Assembly: GCA_024276775.1 (NCBI GenBank)
Contig: JAJRWO010000110.1
Location: forward strand, 1 to 5,664
DNA length: 5,664 bases
DNA from: Gammaproteobacteria bacterium
Lineage (GTDB): Bacteria; Pseudomonadota; Gammaproteobacteria; Tenderiales; Tenderiaceae
Reading direction: 5' to 3'
Shown piece by piece: positions 1-5,447 of this stretch. Numbering within the stretch: position 1 is the stretch's first letter; the number at the start of each line of letters is the position of its first letter. The position numbers and the translations under genes are program-made. A model generated the notes under the pieces. The model had not been told where the DNA came from, ran no database searches, and worked only from the letters and a program-made list of their open reading frames with translations.

Positions 1-24
1 AGCTGTTTTCGGATCATTTCGCAT
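1..24 (-). CDS. Possible 5' end of a divergent leftward gene (partial)
   Basis: On the minus strand an ATG at 24-22 opens a frame reading MRNDPKTA to the window edge. An AGGGG Shine-Dalgarno-like stretch (minus strand, 37-33) lies 8 bases upstream, which is good spacing. Only eight codons are visible, so no product can be assigned. From general knowledge, ppiB in Pseudomonas lies divergent to glnS, so a tRNA synthetase is conceivable, but the residues do not prove it. A second ATG at 17-15 in another frame is less well spaced. Confidence 0.25.
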
Positions 25-66
25 AATCTTTACCCCTGGGTGACTCGGTATTGGTTTGTGCAAACG

Positions 67-95
67 CTGAATTTGTTAGGGAAAACAGATACAAT
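67..95 (+). promoter_or_regulatory. Candidate sigma70 promoter for ppiB
   Basis: TACAAT at 90-95 matches five of six bases of the -10 consensus. Seventeen bases upstream, CTGAAT at 67-72 is a weak -35 match. Transcription would begin near position 102, leaving a leader of about 30 bases before the ppiB ATG. The poor -35 makes this tentative, although it is the best -10 box in the gap. Confidence 0.4.
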
Positions 96-120
96 GGTGT
101 GAAATAGCCGCTAATTAAGC

Positions 121-126
121 AAGGAG
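121..126 (+). promoter_or_regulatory. Ribosome-binding site of ppiB
   Basis: AAGGAG lies 7 bases before the ATG at 134. It is a near-perfect Shine-Dalgarno sequence and fixes the ppiB start. Confidence 0.85.
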
Positions 127-133
127 TTCGTAA

Positions 134-622
134 ATGGTTGTATTTTCAACAACGCTGGGTGATATCAAAATTGAGTTTCTTCCCGAACAGGCCCCTGTGT
201 CGGTGGAAAATTTTCTTCAGTATGTGGATGAAGGTTTTTTTAAGGGCACTATTTTTCATCGTGTGATTCCTGGTTTTATGATTCAGGGCGGTGGTTTTAC
301 TGCTGATATGGCGCAAAAGAAGACCCGTGAGCCAATCAAAAATGAAGCGGATAATGGTGTGTTGAACAGTCGTGGCACCTTGTCTATGGCGCGTACCCAG
401 GCTGTCGATAGTGCGACCACGCAGTTTTTTATCAATGTGGCTGATAATGCTTTTCTTGATCACAGTGAGCGTGATTTTGGTTATGCTGTATTTGCCCGGG
501 TGGTTGAGGGGATGGATATTATCGACAAGATTGTCGCGGTGCCGACGGCGGATCAGGGTAGCCATCAAAATGTGCCCGTCGAGCCGGTGGTTGTAACGGC
601 TGTCAAACGGCTTGAAGATTAG
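134..622 (+). CDS. ppiB: Peptidyl-prolyl cis-trans isomerase B (cytoplasmic cyclophilin)
   Basis: Catalyses cis-trans isomerisation of X-Pro peptide bonds and so assists folding of cytoplasmic proteins. The whole 162-residue product is one cyclophilin domain, the usual length for bacterial PpiB (about 164). The signature FHRVIPGFMIQGG is at residues 41-53, with Arg43 at the position of the catalytic arginine of human CypA (Arg55). The second core motif QFFINVADN is at 97-105, and the DFGYAVFARVVEGMDIID segment follows. There is no signal peptide, which separates it from periplasmic PpiA. The ATG start is supported by an ideal AAGGAG site. A hairpin lies 18 bases beyond the stop and may end part of the transcription. 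The family assignment is secure; a client preference cannot be read from the sequence. Confidence 0.96.
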   Translation: MVVFSTTLGDIKIEFLPEQAPVSVENFLQYVDEGFFKGTIFHRVIPGFMIQGGGFTADMAQKKTREPIKNEADNGVLNSRGTLSMARTQAVDSATTQFFINVADNAFLDHSERDFGYAVFARVVEGMDIIDKIVAVPTADQGSHQNVPVEPVVVTAVKRLED

Positions 623-640
623 TCTTGTTTGTATGCCGTA

Positions 641-664
641 AAAATTCCGTTAATTCGGAATTTT
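641..664 (+). terminator. Hairpin between ppiB and the next gene; weak terminator or translation control element
   Basis: AAAATTCCG (641-649) and CGGAATTTT (656-664) form a perfect 9-bp stem around the loop TTAATT. The right arm ends in TTTT and is followed by ATT, so it resembles a weak intrinsic terminator, but only three of the nine pairs are G-C. The only Shine-Dalgarno-like bases of the downstream gene (CGGAA, 656-660) lie inside the right arm, so the stem could equally limit ribosome access to the ATG at 669. Confidence 0.5.
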
Positions 665-668
665 ATTC

Positions 669-1346
669 ATGAAATATTTTGAATGGCCAAAATCTTTGCG
701 GCGCTTTTTGGCCTGCCTGTATTTACTGCTGGCTGTTGGCGCGCCGTTGTTGGTGTTGCTGATGCCAGGACAGCCACCGTTGTCTGTTGATGAATCCTTA
801 TTACGGGTTGAGTCGGGTCGCTTTGTCAGTCACGCCGCTGCTTTGGGGGTGGGGGCTGATAAATATGATGTTGATGTGTTGAATGATTTAGCCGGTAATG
901 TTGCCAGTACTGCGGCTGACTATCCCGACGGCAGTAATGCTGTGCTAGCACTATTTGAAAATCGGGTTGCTGCGACATCGGCATTTGAGCATTTAAAAAC
1001 AATGATTCCTCATCAACAGGAAGCGTCCGATCTGTGGGCAACGCATTTTATGTCGGCCAGTGGTGAATATGTGATGCTGGCTCAGTTGGAGCGTGTTTTG
1101 GTGATGGTGATTGCTGAGCGTGAAACCATGGCGCGTGATCGTTTGGCGGCACTGCCGGTGCTGACGTATAACGCCCGCCCCGGTTTGGGGGCGCTATTGC
1201 AGCAGCAGTCGAGTTTTATCTTTATGTTGATGATGGCGTTTTATGTTGTCGTGCAGTGGTTGTTGCTGCGCTTGTTATTGAGCTGGGCCGGCTGGGCAGT
1301 GGCGCGGCCTGTTGAAAATAAGGCCCGTGGACCAGCTGATGAATAG
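669..1346 (+). CDS. Two-TM inner-membrane protein of unknown function
   Basis: I do not recognise a family for this 225-residue protein. It has a short basic N-terminus (KSLRR, 8-12) followed by a hydrophobic helix at about 13-32, then a soluble region of roughly 150 residues. A second hydrophobic helix lies at about 182-204, and the C-terminal tail is charged (ENKARGPADE). By the positive-inside rule the middle region should face the periplasm with both ends in the cytoplasm. No catalytic motif or lipobox is visible. Translation starts from a weak site (CGGAA, 8 bases before the ATG) buried in a hairpin. The stop lies 12 bases before the DUF2288-like gene, so the two are probably co-transcribed. 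The coding call is supported by length, coherent topology and tight spacing. Confidence 0.8.
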   Translation: MKYFEWPKSLRRFLACLYLLLAVGAPLLVLLMPGQPPLSVDESLLRVESGRFVSHAAALGVGADKYDVDVLNDLAGNVASTAADYPDGSNAVLALFENRVAATSAFEHLKTMIPHQQEASDLWATHFMSASGEYVMLAQLERVLVMVIAERETMARDRLAALPVLTYNARPGLGALLQQQSSFIFMLMMAFYVVVQWLLLRLLLSWAGWAVARPVENKARGPADE

Positions 1347-1358
1347 AAGGGGTGGAAC

Positions 1359-1667
1359 ATGGAAGGGATAGCGCCAGGCTTACGCTCCCGGCTGAATGCT
1401 GAAACCGCCAAGTTAGTTTGGCCGGAGCTGGAGCGTCATTTTGCGCGTGGTGCAGTCATCCGGGTAGGTCAGTCTTTGGATTTGGTTGAGGTGGCTGTTT
1501 GTGTCTCCGAGGATGATAAAGAAAAAGTTGAAGCCTGGATGAAGGCGGGTTTGGTTGGCCATCCATCGATGGCGGAGGCCAAGGACTGGGTTGAACGTCA
1601 ACCTGATTTTTGGAGTGTGGTTGTCGCGCCCTGGGTTTTGATGCAGGAAGTCTCTGGCGATGCCTGA
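1359..1667 (+). CDS. DUF2288-family small cytoplasmic protein
   Basis: A 102-residue protein that matches my recollection of the DUF2288 family of small uncharacterised proteobacterial proteins, whose members are about 100 residues. Diagnostic-looking segments are LNAETAKLVWPELERHF (12-28), SLDLVEVAVCVSEDD (39-53) and FWSVVVAPWVLMQEV (84-98). There is no signal peptide or membrane helix, so it should be cytoplasmic. No enzymatic residues stand out and no biochemical function is known to me. The ATG has a good AAGGGG site (1347-1352) 6 bases upstream and follows the previous stop by 12 bases, indicating an operon with the membrane protein. The family name rests on remembered motif similarity, not on a search. 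Confidence 0.8.
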   Translation: MEGIAPGLRSRLNAETAKLVWPELERHFARGAVIRVGQSLDLVEVAVCVSEDDKEKVEAWMKAGLVGHPSMAEAKDWVERQPDFWSVVVAPWVLMQEVSGDA

Positions 1668-1717
1668 GTCGGTTTGTGACCGGCGTATAACTTAAACGAC
1701 CACTTGCAGGATCCAAG

Positions 1718-1723
1718 TATAAT
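1718..1723 (+). promoter_or_regulatory. Candidate -10 box of the beta-propeller gene promoter
   Basis: TATAAT at 1718-1723 is a perfect sigma70 -10 hexamer in the gap between the DUF2288-like gene and the propeller gene. No good -35 sits 16-18 bases upstream (AACGAC at 1695-1700 is poor), so the promoter may be activator-dependent or weak. The predicted start near 1730 would give a leader of about 40 bases. Confidence 0.45.
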
Positions 1724-1760
1724 ACTCGGCAAATTTCCCAATAAATATCAGTTTTAGAAT

Positions 1761-1766
1761 AAGGTG
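1761..1766 (+). promoter_or_regulatory. Ribosome-binding site favouring a TTG start at 1773
   Basis: AAGGTG lies 6 bases before the in-frame TTG at 1773, which is ideal spacing. The alternative GTG start at 1764 is part of this same AAGGTG and has no comparable site of its own upstream. This decides the start in favour of TTG. Confidence 0.6.
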
Positions 1767-1772
1767 ACGGTT

Positions 1773-3023
1773 TTGGATAAAAAGACAATCGATTTTGCAT
1801 TGGCGTATTACGCCGGTGATCGTAAGACCGGCTCGGTGACTGTGGTGACTCGTAATGGTGGCCGCCTGCTAACAAAACGGTTGCCTGTTGCAAAGGAAAG
1901 TGGCAAAGACAAGGAGCTGAAACCCATTTTTGTTGGTCTGACGGAAACGGATCAGGGGATTACTCTGGACCCTGAAACCAAGGCTATCTCTATGAGTAAT
2001 GAATTTATTGCCGATGCCTTTCCGGCTCACATTTATACCGATCCAAACGCCAATCGCGATTGGTATATGTACGATGGCGATAAGGAGACAGGCAACGATG
2101 TCCTTAACTGTGGTGGCAAAGGTTCATCTGTCACCGTGGTGGAAAATACAGATAGTTCAGAAGTGACATTCCTTAAGACTATTTGTGTCGGCCGGGGGCA
2201 TCACCAGTGTAATTTTAGTTATCCATCTGAACAGGCACCACAGGTGCCGTCACAAACATATGTCAGTAATCTCAAAGATGGCACTCTGTCGGTCATTGGC
2301 AATGATCCGGCTAAGCCAGACAGCTATCTGCAGGTAGTTGCGAGCATTAATTTATGCGAGGCAGATAAAGAAGGCTTCGATGCTGCCCAGATTCCAAACA
2401 ACGCTTTTCCGCATGGCCTGGTCTATTCGAAGGTGTCTGGCAAGATGTATAATCTCAATAATGGCTACGGGACCATTGCTGTGATTGACCCGGTCAGCCA
2501 TGAGATTGAGCGGCGAGTCCCGTTCAAAGGCTTTAGTAACCTGTTTGCCAGCCCCTGTGGTCGTTATGTGATTGGCCGTGGTGCGGATAGAAAAACTGAT
2601 CCTAATCATGTTATTGCCAAAATGGCAGTTCTGGATGTCACTACACACGAAGTGCTGGATGAGATTAATCTGCCAGATGTCTATATCAGCAAGTATTTTT
2701 TCAATACCGAGGGCAGTAAACTTTATTTGACGACATCGTCTTCAGGCAGTGAGCAACAGCGGGCTAACCTTAAATCAGGGCTGGTTGTGGTGTTGGATTT
2801 AACCAAGCTGCCCAGGTTGGTGTTTACAACTGAATTGAGTCTGGATAGCCCGGCAGGTACGCTGGATTTTCTGGCGCTGGATGGCAAGAGTGAGCTGGTT
2901 TTTGCTTCCACCTCGCAGGAAGGCGTTGTCACTATTATTTGTGCCGAAACGGATCAGGTGATTGAAAAACTGGCTGTCATTGAGCCTCAGCCCCACTCTC
3001 GATTGTGGCTGCTTTCGCGCTAA
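1773..3023 (+). CDS. YVTN/YncE-like beta-propeller protein, probably cytoplasmic
   Basis: About 416 residues from a TTG start; a GTG at 1764 would add three. Repeats of about 40-50 residues look like propeller blades of the YVTN/YncE type: YVSNLKDGTLSVIGN, NLNNGYGTIAVIDPVSHEI, AKMAVLDVTTHEVLDEI, SGLVVVLDLTKLP and EGVVTIICAETDQVIEKL. Numbered from the TTG, blade starts carry histidines: PAHIYTDP (His86), GRGHHQC (His143, His144, Cys146) and FPHGLVY (His214). A final QPHSRLW has His408. These could bind a metal or cofactor, which is inference. There is no signal peptide or membrane helix, although many YVTN propellers are exported. It appears to be a single-gene transcript, between a TATAAT upstream and a terminator-like hairpin after the stop. 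The fold is likely; the substrate or partner is unknown. Confidence 0.8.
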   Translation: MDKKTIDFALAYYAGDRKTGSVTVVTRNGGRLLTKRLPVAKESGKDKELKPIFVGLTETDQGITLDPETKAISMSNEFIADAFPAHIYTDPNANRDWYMYDGDKETGNDVLNCGGKGSSVTVVENTDSSEVTFLKTICVGRGHHQCNFSYPSEQAPQVPSQTYVSNLKDGTLSVIGNDPAKPDSYLQVVASINLCEADKEGFDAAQIPNNAFPHGLVYSKVSGKMYNLNNGYGTIAVIDPVSHEIERRVPFKGFSNLFASPCGRYVIGRGADRKTDPNHVIAKMAVLDVTTHEVLDEINLPDVYISKYFFNTEGSKLYLTTSSSGSEQQRANLKSGLVVVLDLTKLPRLVFTTELSLDSPAGTLDFLALDGKSELVFASTSQEGVVTIICAETDQVIEKLAVIEPQPHSRLWLLSR

Positions 3024-3048
3024 TTTGATGCATCGTGACATGTTGACG

Positions 3049-3082
3049 GCCCACCCGGGGGGGTCAAGCAGGGCATTTTTTT
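3049..3082 (+). terminator. Probable intrinsic terminator after the beta-propeller gene
   Basis: GCCC (3049-3052) pairs with GGGC (3071-3074), and inside it ACCC (3053-3056) pairs with GGGT (3061-3064) around a GGGG loop. That gives an 8-bp GC-rich stem with a 6-base bulge on the right side. One A follows, then a run of seven Ts (3076-3082). An alternative fold pairs TTGAC (3043-3047) with GTCAA (3063-3067). The position 25 bases after the stop and the T run support termination; the bulge lowers certainty. Confidence 0.5.
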
Positions 3083-3224
3083 GTAAAACATACTTGCAGA
3101 GTTGGAAATAATCCATTACTTTGCTTAGGTAGTTGGGTATTTCTGAGGGGGAATGCCTAAGAGTCTGTCCTCGCAATGATCGCTGTTCTCGGGCAGATTT
3201 CTGGGTTTATATCCTGCAAGCTGG

Positions 3225-3329
3225 AAAAATCAGTTGGGTCACGAAAGTCTGATCAAGTGTTTGAATCGCCTGGCAATACGCCATGCAAATCAACCGGTGG
3301 CACATTCTTTTTTTGCCCAACCGATTTTT
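3225..3329. repeat. Long-spaced inverted repeat, 13 of 14 bases matching
   Basis: The left arm AAAAATCAGTTGGG (3225-3238) is complementary to the right arm CCCAACCGATTTTT (3316-3329) with one A-C mismatch (3232/3322). A G-C pair (3224/3330) extends it outward and a T-G wobble (3239/3315) extends it inward. The 77-base interior holds the alternative short stems. It could fold as an RNA leader or act as a protein-binding site in DNA. Confidence 0.55.
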
Positions 3330-3349
3330 CAAGGTTAAATCAAATTTTT

Positions 3350-3367
3350 ATCTGGCTTATGCCGGAT
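3350..3367 (+). promoter_or_regulatory. Hairpin immediately before the ribosome-binding site of the 48-aa gene
   Basis: ATCTGGC (3350-3356) pairs with GCCGGAT (3361-3367) around a TTAT loop, giving 7 pairs including one T-G wobble. It ends 3 bases before the AAGGGAGA ribosome-binding site, so it leaves that site exposed. It may stabilise the messenger's 5' end or be part of a switchable leader. Confidence 0.5.
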
Positions 3368-3383
3368 GCCAAGGGAGATAACA

Positions 3384-3530
3384 ATGAGTGCAAAGAAACC
3401 AAACCTTTTTCTGGCCTTAGGTGCAATGTTTATTGGCGTAGCCGCCATGCCAGTGGCTGCATTTATAAATATTGTCTTGGGCCTGGCAATGATGGCCTTG
3501 CCCGTGTGGATGATTTATAAAGCCAGTTAA
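3384..3530 (+). CDS. 48-residue hydrophobic small membrane protein
   Basis: The frame from ATG 3384 to TAA 3528 encodes 48 residues, beginning MSAKKPNLFLALGAMFIGVA and ending VWMIYKAS. A short polar, basic N-terminus precedes an almost continuous hydrophobic stretch from about residue 8 to 44, long enough for one long or two short membrane helices. Pro23 and Asn29 are the only obvious breaks, so a helical hairpin is possible. There is no type I signal cleavage motif of the usual kind apart from AMPVAA, so an exported peptide is a weaker alternative. The ribosome-binding site GGGAG (3373-3377) is 6 bases before the ATG, and a GC-rich terminator hairpin starts 13 bases after the stop. These flanking signals, plus the absence of charged residues in the core, make it a real small gene. 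No family was recognised. Confidence 0.72.
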   Translation: MSAKKPNLFLALGAMFIGVAAMPVAAFINIVLGLAMMALPVWMIYKAS

Positions 3531-3543
3531 TGATCTTAGCGAT

Positions 3544-3572
3544 GGCCAGCGCTGAGCTGGCCTCCGTTGTTC
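3544..3572 (+). terminator. Intrinsic terminator of the 48-aa gene
   Basis: GGCCAGC (3544-3550) and GCTGGCC (3556-3562) form a perfect 7-bp stem, six of the seven pairs being G-C, around a GCTGA loop. The tail TCCGTTGTTCTTT is T-rich but interrupted. It sits between the two convergent genes; on the minus strand no T run follows it, so it mainly serves the rightward gene. Confidence 0.65.
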
Positions 3573-3622
3573 TTTACAGTATTACCCGTTCGTGCCAAAT
3601 ATCAAAAAACAAATAAAGTTCT

Positions 3623-4324
3623 TTACTCAAAAAGCTGTTTAGCATCGATGACGGTGAGATGTGATCTACCATTCTGCAAATAAGCCCCTGTCTCAATAAA
3701 CCAGACATTGGCCTTGATCGTAATTTTATGTTTGGCGGTGAGTGTATGGCCGCAGACGACCCGGTCAATCTCCTTGACTGGACGGCTAATGAAACGTTTG
3801 ATACGACTGCGGCCCCACAAGGCCGTTTTGCGAGTATTCAAATCACCTAGCCTCAATAGCCGTGAAAAACCTGGCCAACTCATACCTTTGGGGATATCCG
3901 CATGAACAATACCGATGGTGCCCTGCCTGGTTTTCAGTTCGATGGCCAGAGGTAGATTGGAAAAGGCAGCGCAGATTGCTGACCGGGCTTCACTCGTTTG
4001 CTCTAGCCACCATTCACCGCCATAGTTTTGAAACCAGTCTTGGTTGGCATCGTCGTCCGTCAAGGTGTTTAAAATCATCTCTTCATGATTGCCGAGACAG
4101 GAGTGAAACCAGGCTTGGTTGAGCCAGTTGAGCACCTTGTGTGAATCGGGGCCGCGATCAATCAGATCACCAACAGCAAACAGGCGGTCTGTTTCGGGAT
4201 TAAATCGATGGCTGCTGAGTTTATCGCTCAGCTCGTCAAAGCAACCGTGTATATCACCGACAATAAAGTCACGTCCCTGCAGGTTGACGGAAAATTTTTT
4301 TATGGCGGTATGATCCTGATGCAC
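3623..4324 (-). CDS. PPP-family metallophosphatase (PrpA/ApaH-like serine/threonine phosphatase)
   Basis: A 233-residue calcineurin-like phosphoesterase that hydrolyses phosphate esters with two metal ions. All family motifs are in order: GDIHG (23-27), GDLIDRG (52-58), GNHE (78-81), VHADIP (140-145) and CGHT (191-194). Metal ligands are expected at Asp24, His26, Asp53, Asn79, His141 and His193, with His80 as the acid. The LWGR segment (169-172) and the overall length fit the lambda-phosphatase/PrpA group of protein phosphatases better than the longer ApaH (about 280), but a dinucleotide or phosphoprotein substrate cannot be told apart here. It has no signal peptide, so it is cytoplasmic. The start is uncertain: GTG at 4324 is the only usual start codon ahead of GDIHG, an in-frame stop lies 9 codons upstream, and no clear Shine-Dalgarno site precedes it. 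It converges on the 48-aa gene and diverges from the TraB-like gene. Confidence 0.9.
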   Translation of the reverse strand: MHQDHTAIKKFSVNLQGRDFIVGDIHGCFDELSDKLSSHRFNPETDRLFAVGDLIDRGPDSHKVLNWLNQAWFHSCLGNHEEMILNTLTDDDANQDWFQNYGGEWWLEQTSEARSAICAAFSNLPLAIELKTRQGTIGIVHADIPKGMSWPGFSRLLRLGDLNTRKTALWGRSRIKRFISRPVKEIDRVVCGHTLTAKHKITIKANVWFIETGAYLQNGRSHLTVIDAKQLFE

Positions 4325-4330
4325 AAAGGC

Positions 4331-4358
4331 ATTGTATCGCTTAGTCTTTCTTTAGCAA
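4331..4358 (-). promoter_or_regulatory. Promoter of the phosphatase gene
   Basis: On the minus strand TTGCTA (4358-4353) and TACAAT (4336-4331) are separated by 16 bases and match the sigma70 hexamers at four and five of six positions. The predicted start of transcription, about 7 bases past the -10, falls at or next to the GTG start codon at 4324. The messenger may therefore be leaderless, or a further promoter may lie upstream. Confidence 0.5.
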
Positions 4359-4370
4359 GCATTGCTTTGT

Positions 4371-4397
4371 TTGATTAAGTTGGTAAGGTAGTTTTAT
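4371..4397 (+). promoter_or_regulatory. Weak promoter candidate for the TraB-like gene
   Basis: TTGATT (4371-4376) and TTTTAT (4392-4397) each match the sigma70 hexamers at four positions but are only 15 bases apart. It is the best candidate found in the 103-base divergent gap, and would give a leader of about 25 bases. Confidence 0.2.
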
Positions 4398-4427
4398 CAA
4401 GCTTAGAAATGAAGTTAACACCAAAAA

Positions 4428-5444
4428 ATGCTGATTAAAAAAATAAACGCGAGAAAACGACTGCAACGGGTTTTGAATATTCGCTTTTTGGCTGTCTTGC
4501 TGGGTGTGTTTATCGCTGCCCCGGTTCAGGCGCAAGTGTTTAAGTGCGTTGATGAAGCAGGTGTTGTTACGTTTCAGGATCGTCATTGTTTAGATGCTGA
4601 AGTGGCTGTGGGTCATTCTACGGATAGCGAGACGAGCAAGCATTTTCTTTGGCAGGCCAGTGCAGGCAAGGGAACACTGTTTTTACTGGGTTCTATCCAT
4701 TTTGGCACGCCACAAATGTACCCCCTGCCTATGGTGATGACATCTTCATTTGAGGTGTCTGACACGCTGGTGGTTGAAGCGGATATTAATAATGTCGATC
4801 AACTTCAATTGACTCAGTTATTAGCCAGCCAGGCGATGTACCTGGATGGCTCAAACTTGCGTCAGCATTTGTCAGATAAAACCTGGAATAAACTCGAACA
4901 GGTGGCTCAATCAATGGCTGTGCCGATTGAGTTGTTGAATATGCAGAAACCCTGGTTGGCCTCAATGACCCTGACCGTCCTGGCGTTAAAGCAGTTGGGG
5001 TTTTCTGAAGATAAAGGGATAGATGCTCACTTCCTCCGTTTGGCTAAGGGCAAAAAAAAGATTGTGGAGTTAGAGGGGCTGGTTTGGCAGTTATCACTAT
5101 TTGATCAGCTGACATCAGAGGAGCAGGTGATGATGTTGGAAGAAAGCATGCGTGAAATGGATGCAGGCAAAGCCTTTTTCGATAAGATGCTGGGCTACTG
5201 GAAGGTGGGTGATGCCCAGGGTATACAGCGCATGTTTGATGAAGGGGTGATGGCTGAAGGGAGTGGTTCACGGTTAAATCAGGTGCTCATGTTGGACAGG
5301 AATAAAAGCATGACCGATAAGCTACATACACTGGCTGAAAAAGGTGGGCGCTATTTTGTTGTTGTGGGCGCCGGGCATCTGCCAGGCCGCCAGGGAATTG
5401 TTGAAATATTGCGGCGGCGAGGTTATCAAATTAATCAGCTTTAA
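4428..5444 (+). CDS. Secreted DUF4124-TraB/GumN fusion protein
   Basis: A 338-residue protein with three parts. Residues 1-35 are a signal peptide: a long basic n-region (KKINARKRLQR), a hydrophobic core at about 20-31 and a VQA cleavage site before Gln36. Residues 36-54 (VFKCVDEAGVVTFQDRHC) match the short DUF4124 module, with Cys40 and Cys54 able to form a disulfide. From about residue 73 to the end is a TraB/GumN domain with its conserved parts FLLGSIHFG (85-93), LVVEAD (114-119) and GAGHLPG near the C-terminus (314-320). The GSxH and GxGH histidines (His91, His317) fit the family's proposed metalloprotease-like (Tiki-related) site; enzymatic activity is inferred from that relation. It should act in the periplasm or outside. 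The Shine-Dalgarno site is weak. A TTG at codon 16 would give a more conventional signal peptide but has no better site. Confidence 0.88.
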   Translation: MLIKKINARKRLQRVLNIRFLAVLLGVFIAAPVQAQVFKCVDEAGVVTFQDRHCLDAEVAVGHSTDSETSKHFLWQASAGKGTLFLLGSIHFGTPQMYPLPMVMTSSFEVSDTLVVEADINNVDQLQLTQLLASQAMYLDGSNLRQHLSDKTWNKLEQVAQSMAVPIELLNMQKPWLASMTLTVLALKQLGFSEDKGIDAHFLRLAKGKKKIVELEGLVWQLSLFDQLTSEEQVMMLEESMREMDAGKAFFDKMLGYWKVGDAQGIQRMFDEGVMAEGSGSRLNQVLMLDRNKSMTDKLHTLAEKGGRYFVVVGAGHLPGRQGIVEILRRRGYQINQL

Positions 5445-5447
5445 GGT

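Larger units (their letters stand above)
3083..3383 (+). promoter_or_regulatory. Non-coding region with inverted repeats upstream of the 48-aa membrane gene
   Basis: No convincing gene is seen in these roughly 300 bases. The region holds a 13/14 inverted repeat (3225-3238 with 3316-3329). Two mutually exclusive short stems share GCCA 3280-3283, pairing it with TGGC at either 3271-3274 or 3298-3301. There is a T7 run at 3308-3314 and a hairpin just before the ribosome-binding site (3350-3367). A weak promoter candidate is TTGCCC (3313-3318) with TTAAAT (3335-3340), 16 bases apart. If that promoter is used, the transcript starts near 3347 and only the last hairpin is transcribed; if a promoter lies further upstream, the region is a long structured leader. 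Confidence 0.4.

Noticed and set aside
146..568. Long minus-strand open frame opposite ppiB
   Set aside because: It is a shadow of the unmistakable cyclophilin gene and has no start signals of its own.
1669..1681. CGGT/ACCG hairpin just after the DUF2288-like gene
   Set aside because: The stem has only about 4 pairs and no T run follows, so it is not a supported terminator.
1456..1893. 145-codon minus-strand open frame across the DUF2288-like gene and the next promoter
   Set aside because: It is proline- and serine-rich nonsense opposite two supported rightward genes, and it covers a good promoter and ribosome-binding site.
3221..3284. tRNA-like words (CAGTTGGG resembling a D-loop, TTTGAATC resembling a T-loop)
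   Set aside because: No cloverleaf can be drawn: the acceptor and anticodon stems do not pair and the spacing between the two words is too short.
3176..3520. A 114-codon rightward open frame across the gap and the 48-aa gene
   Set aside because: It has no ribosome-binding site, its composition does not look like a protein, it crosses the inverted repeats, and its second half is out of frame with the much better supported 48-codon gene.
4356..4366. GCAAGCATTGC inverted repeat in the divergent gap
   Set aside because: The arms are only four bases and overlap the phosphatase -35 region; this is too short to call an operator without comparison.
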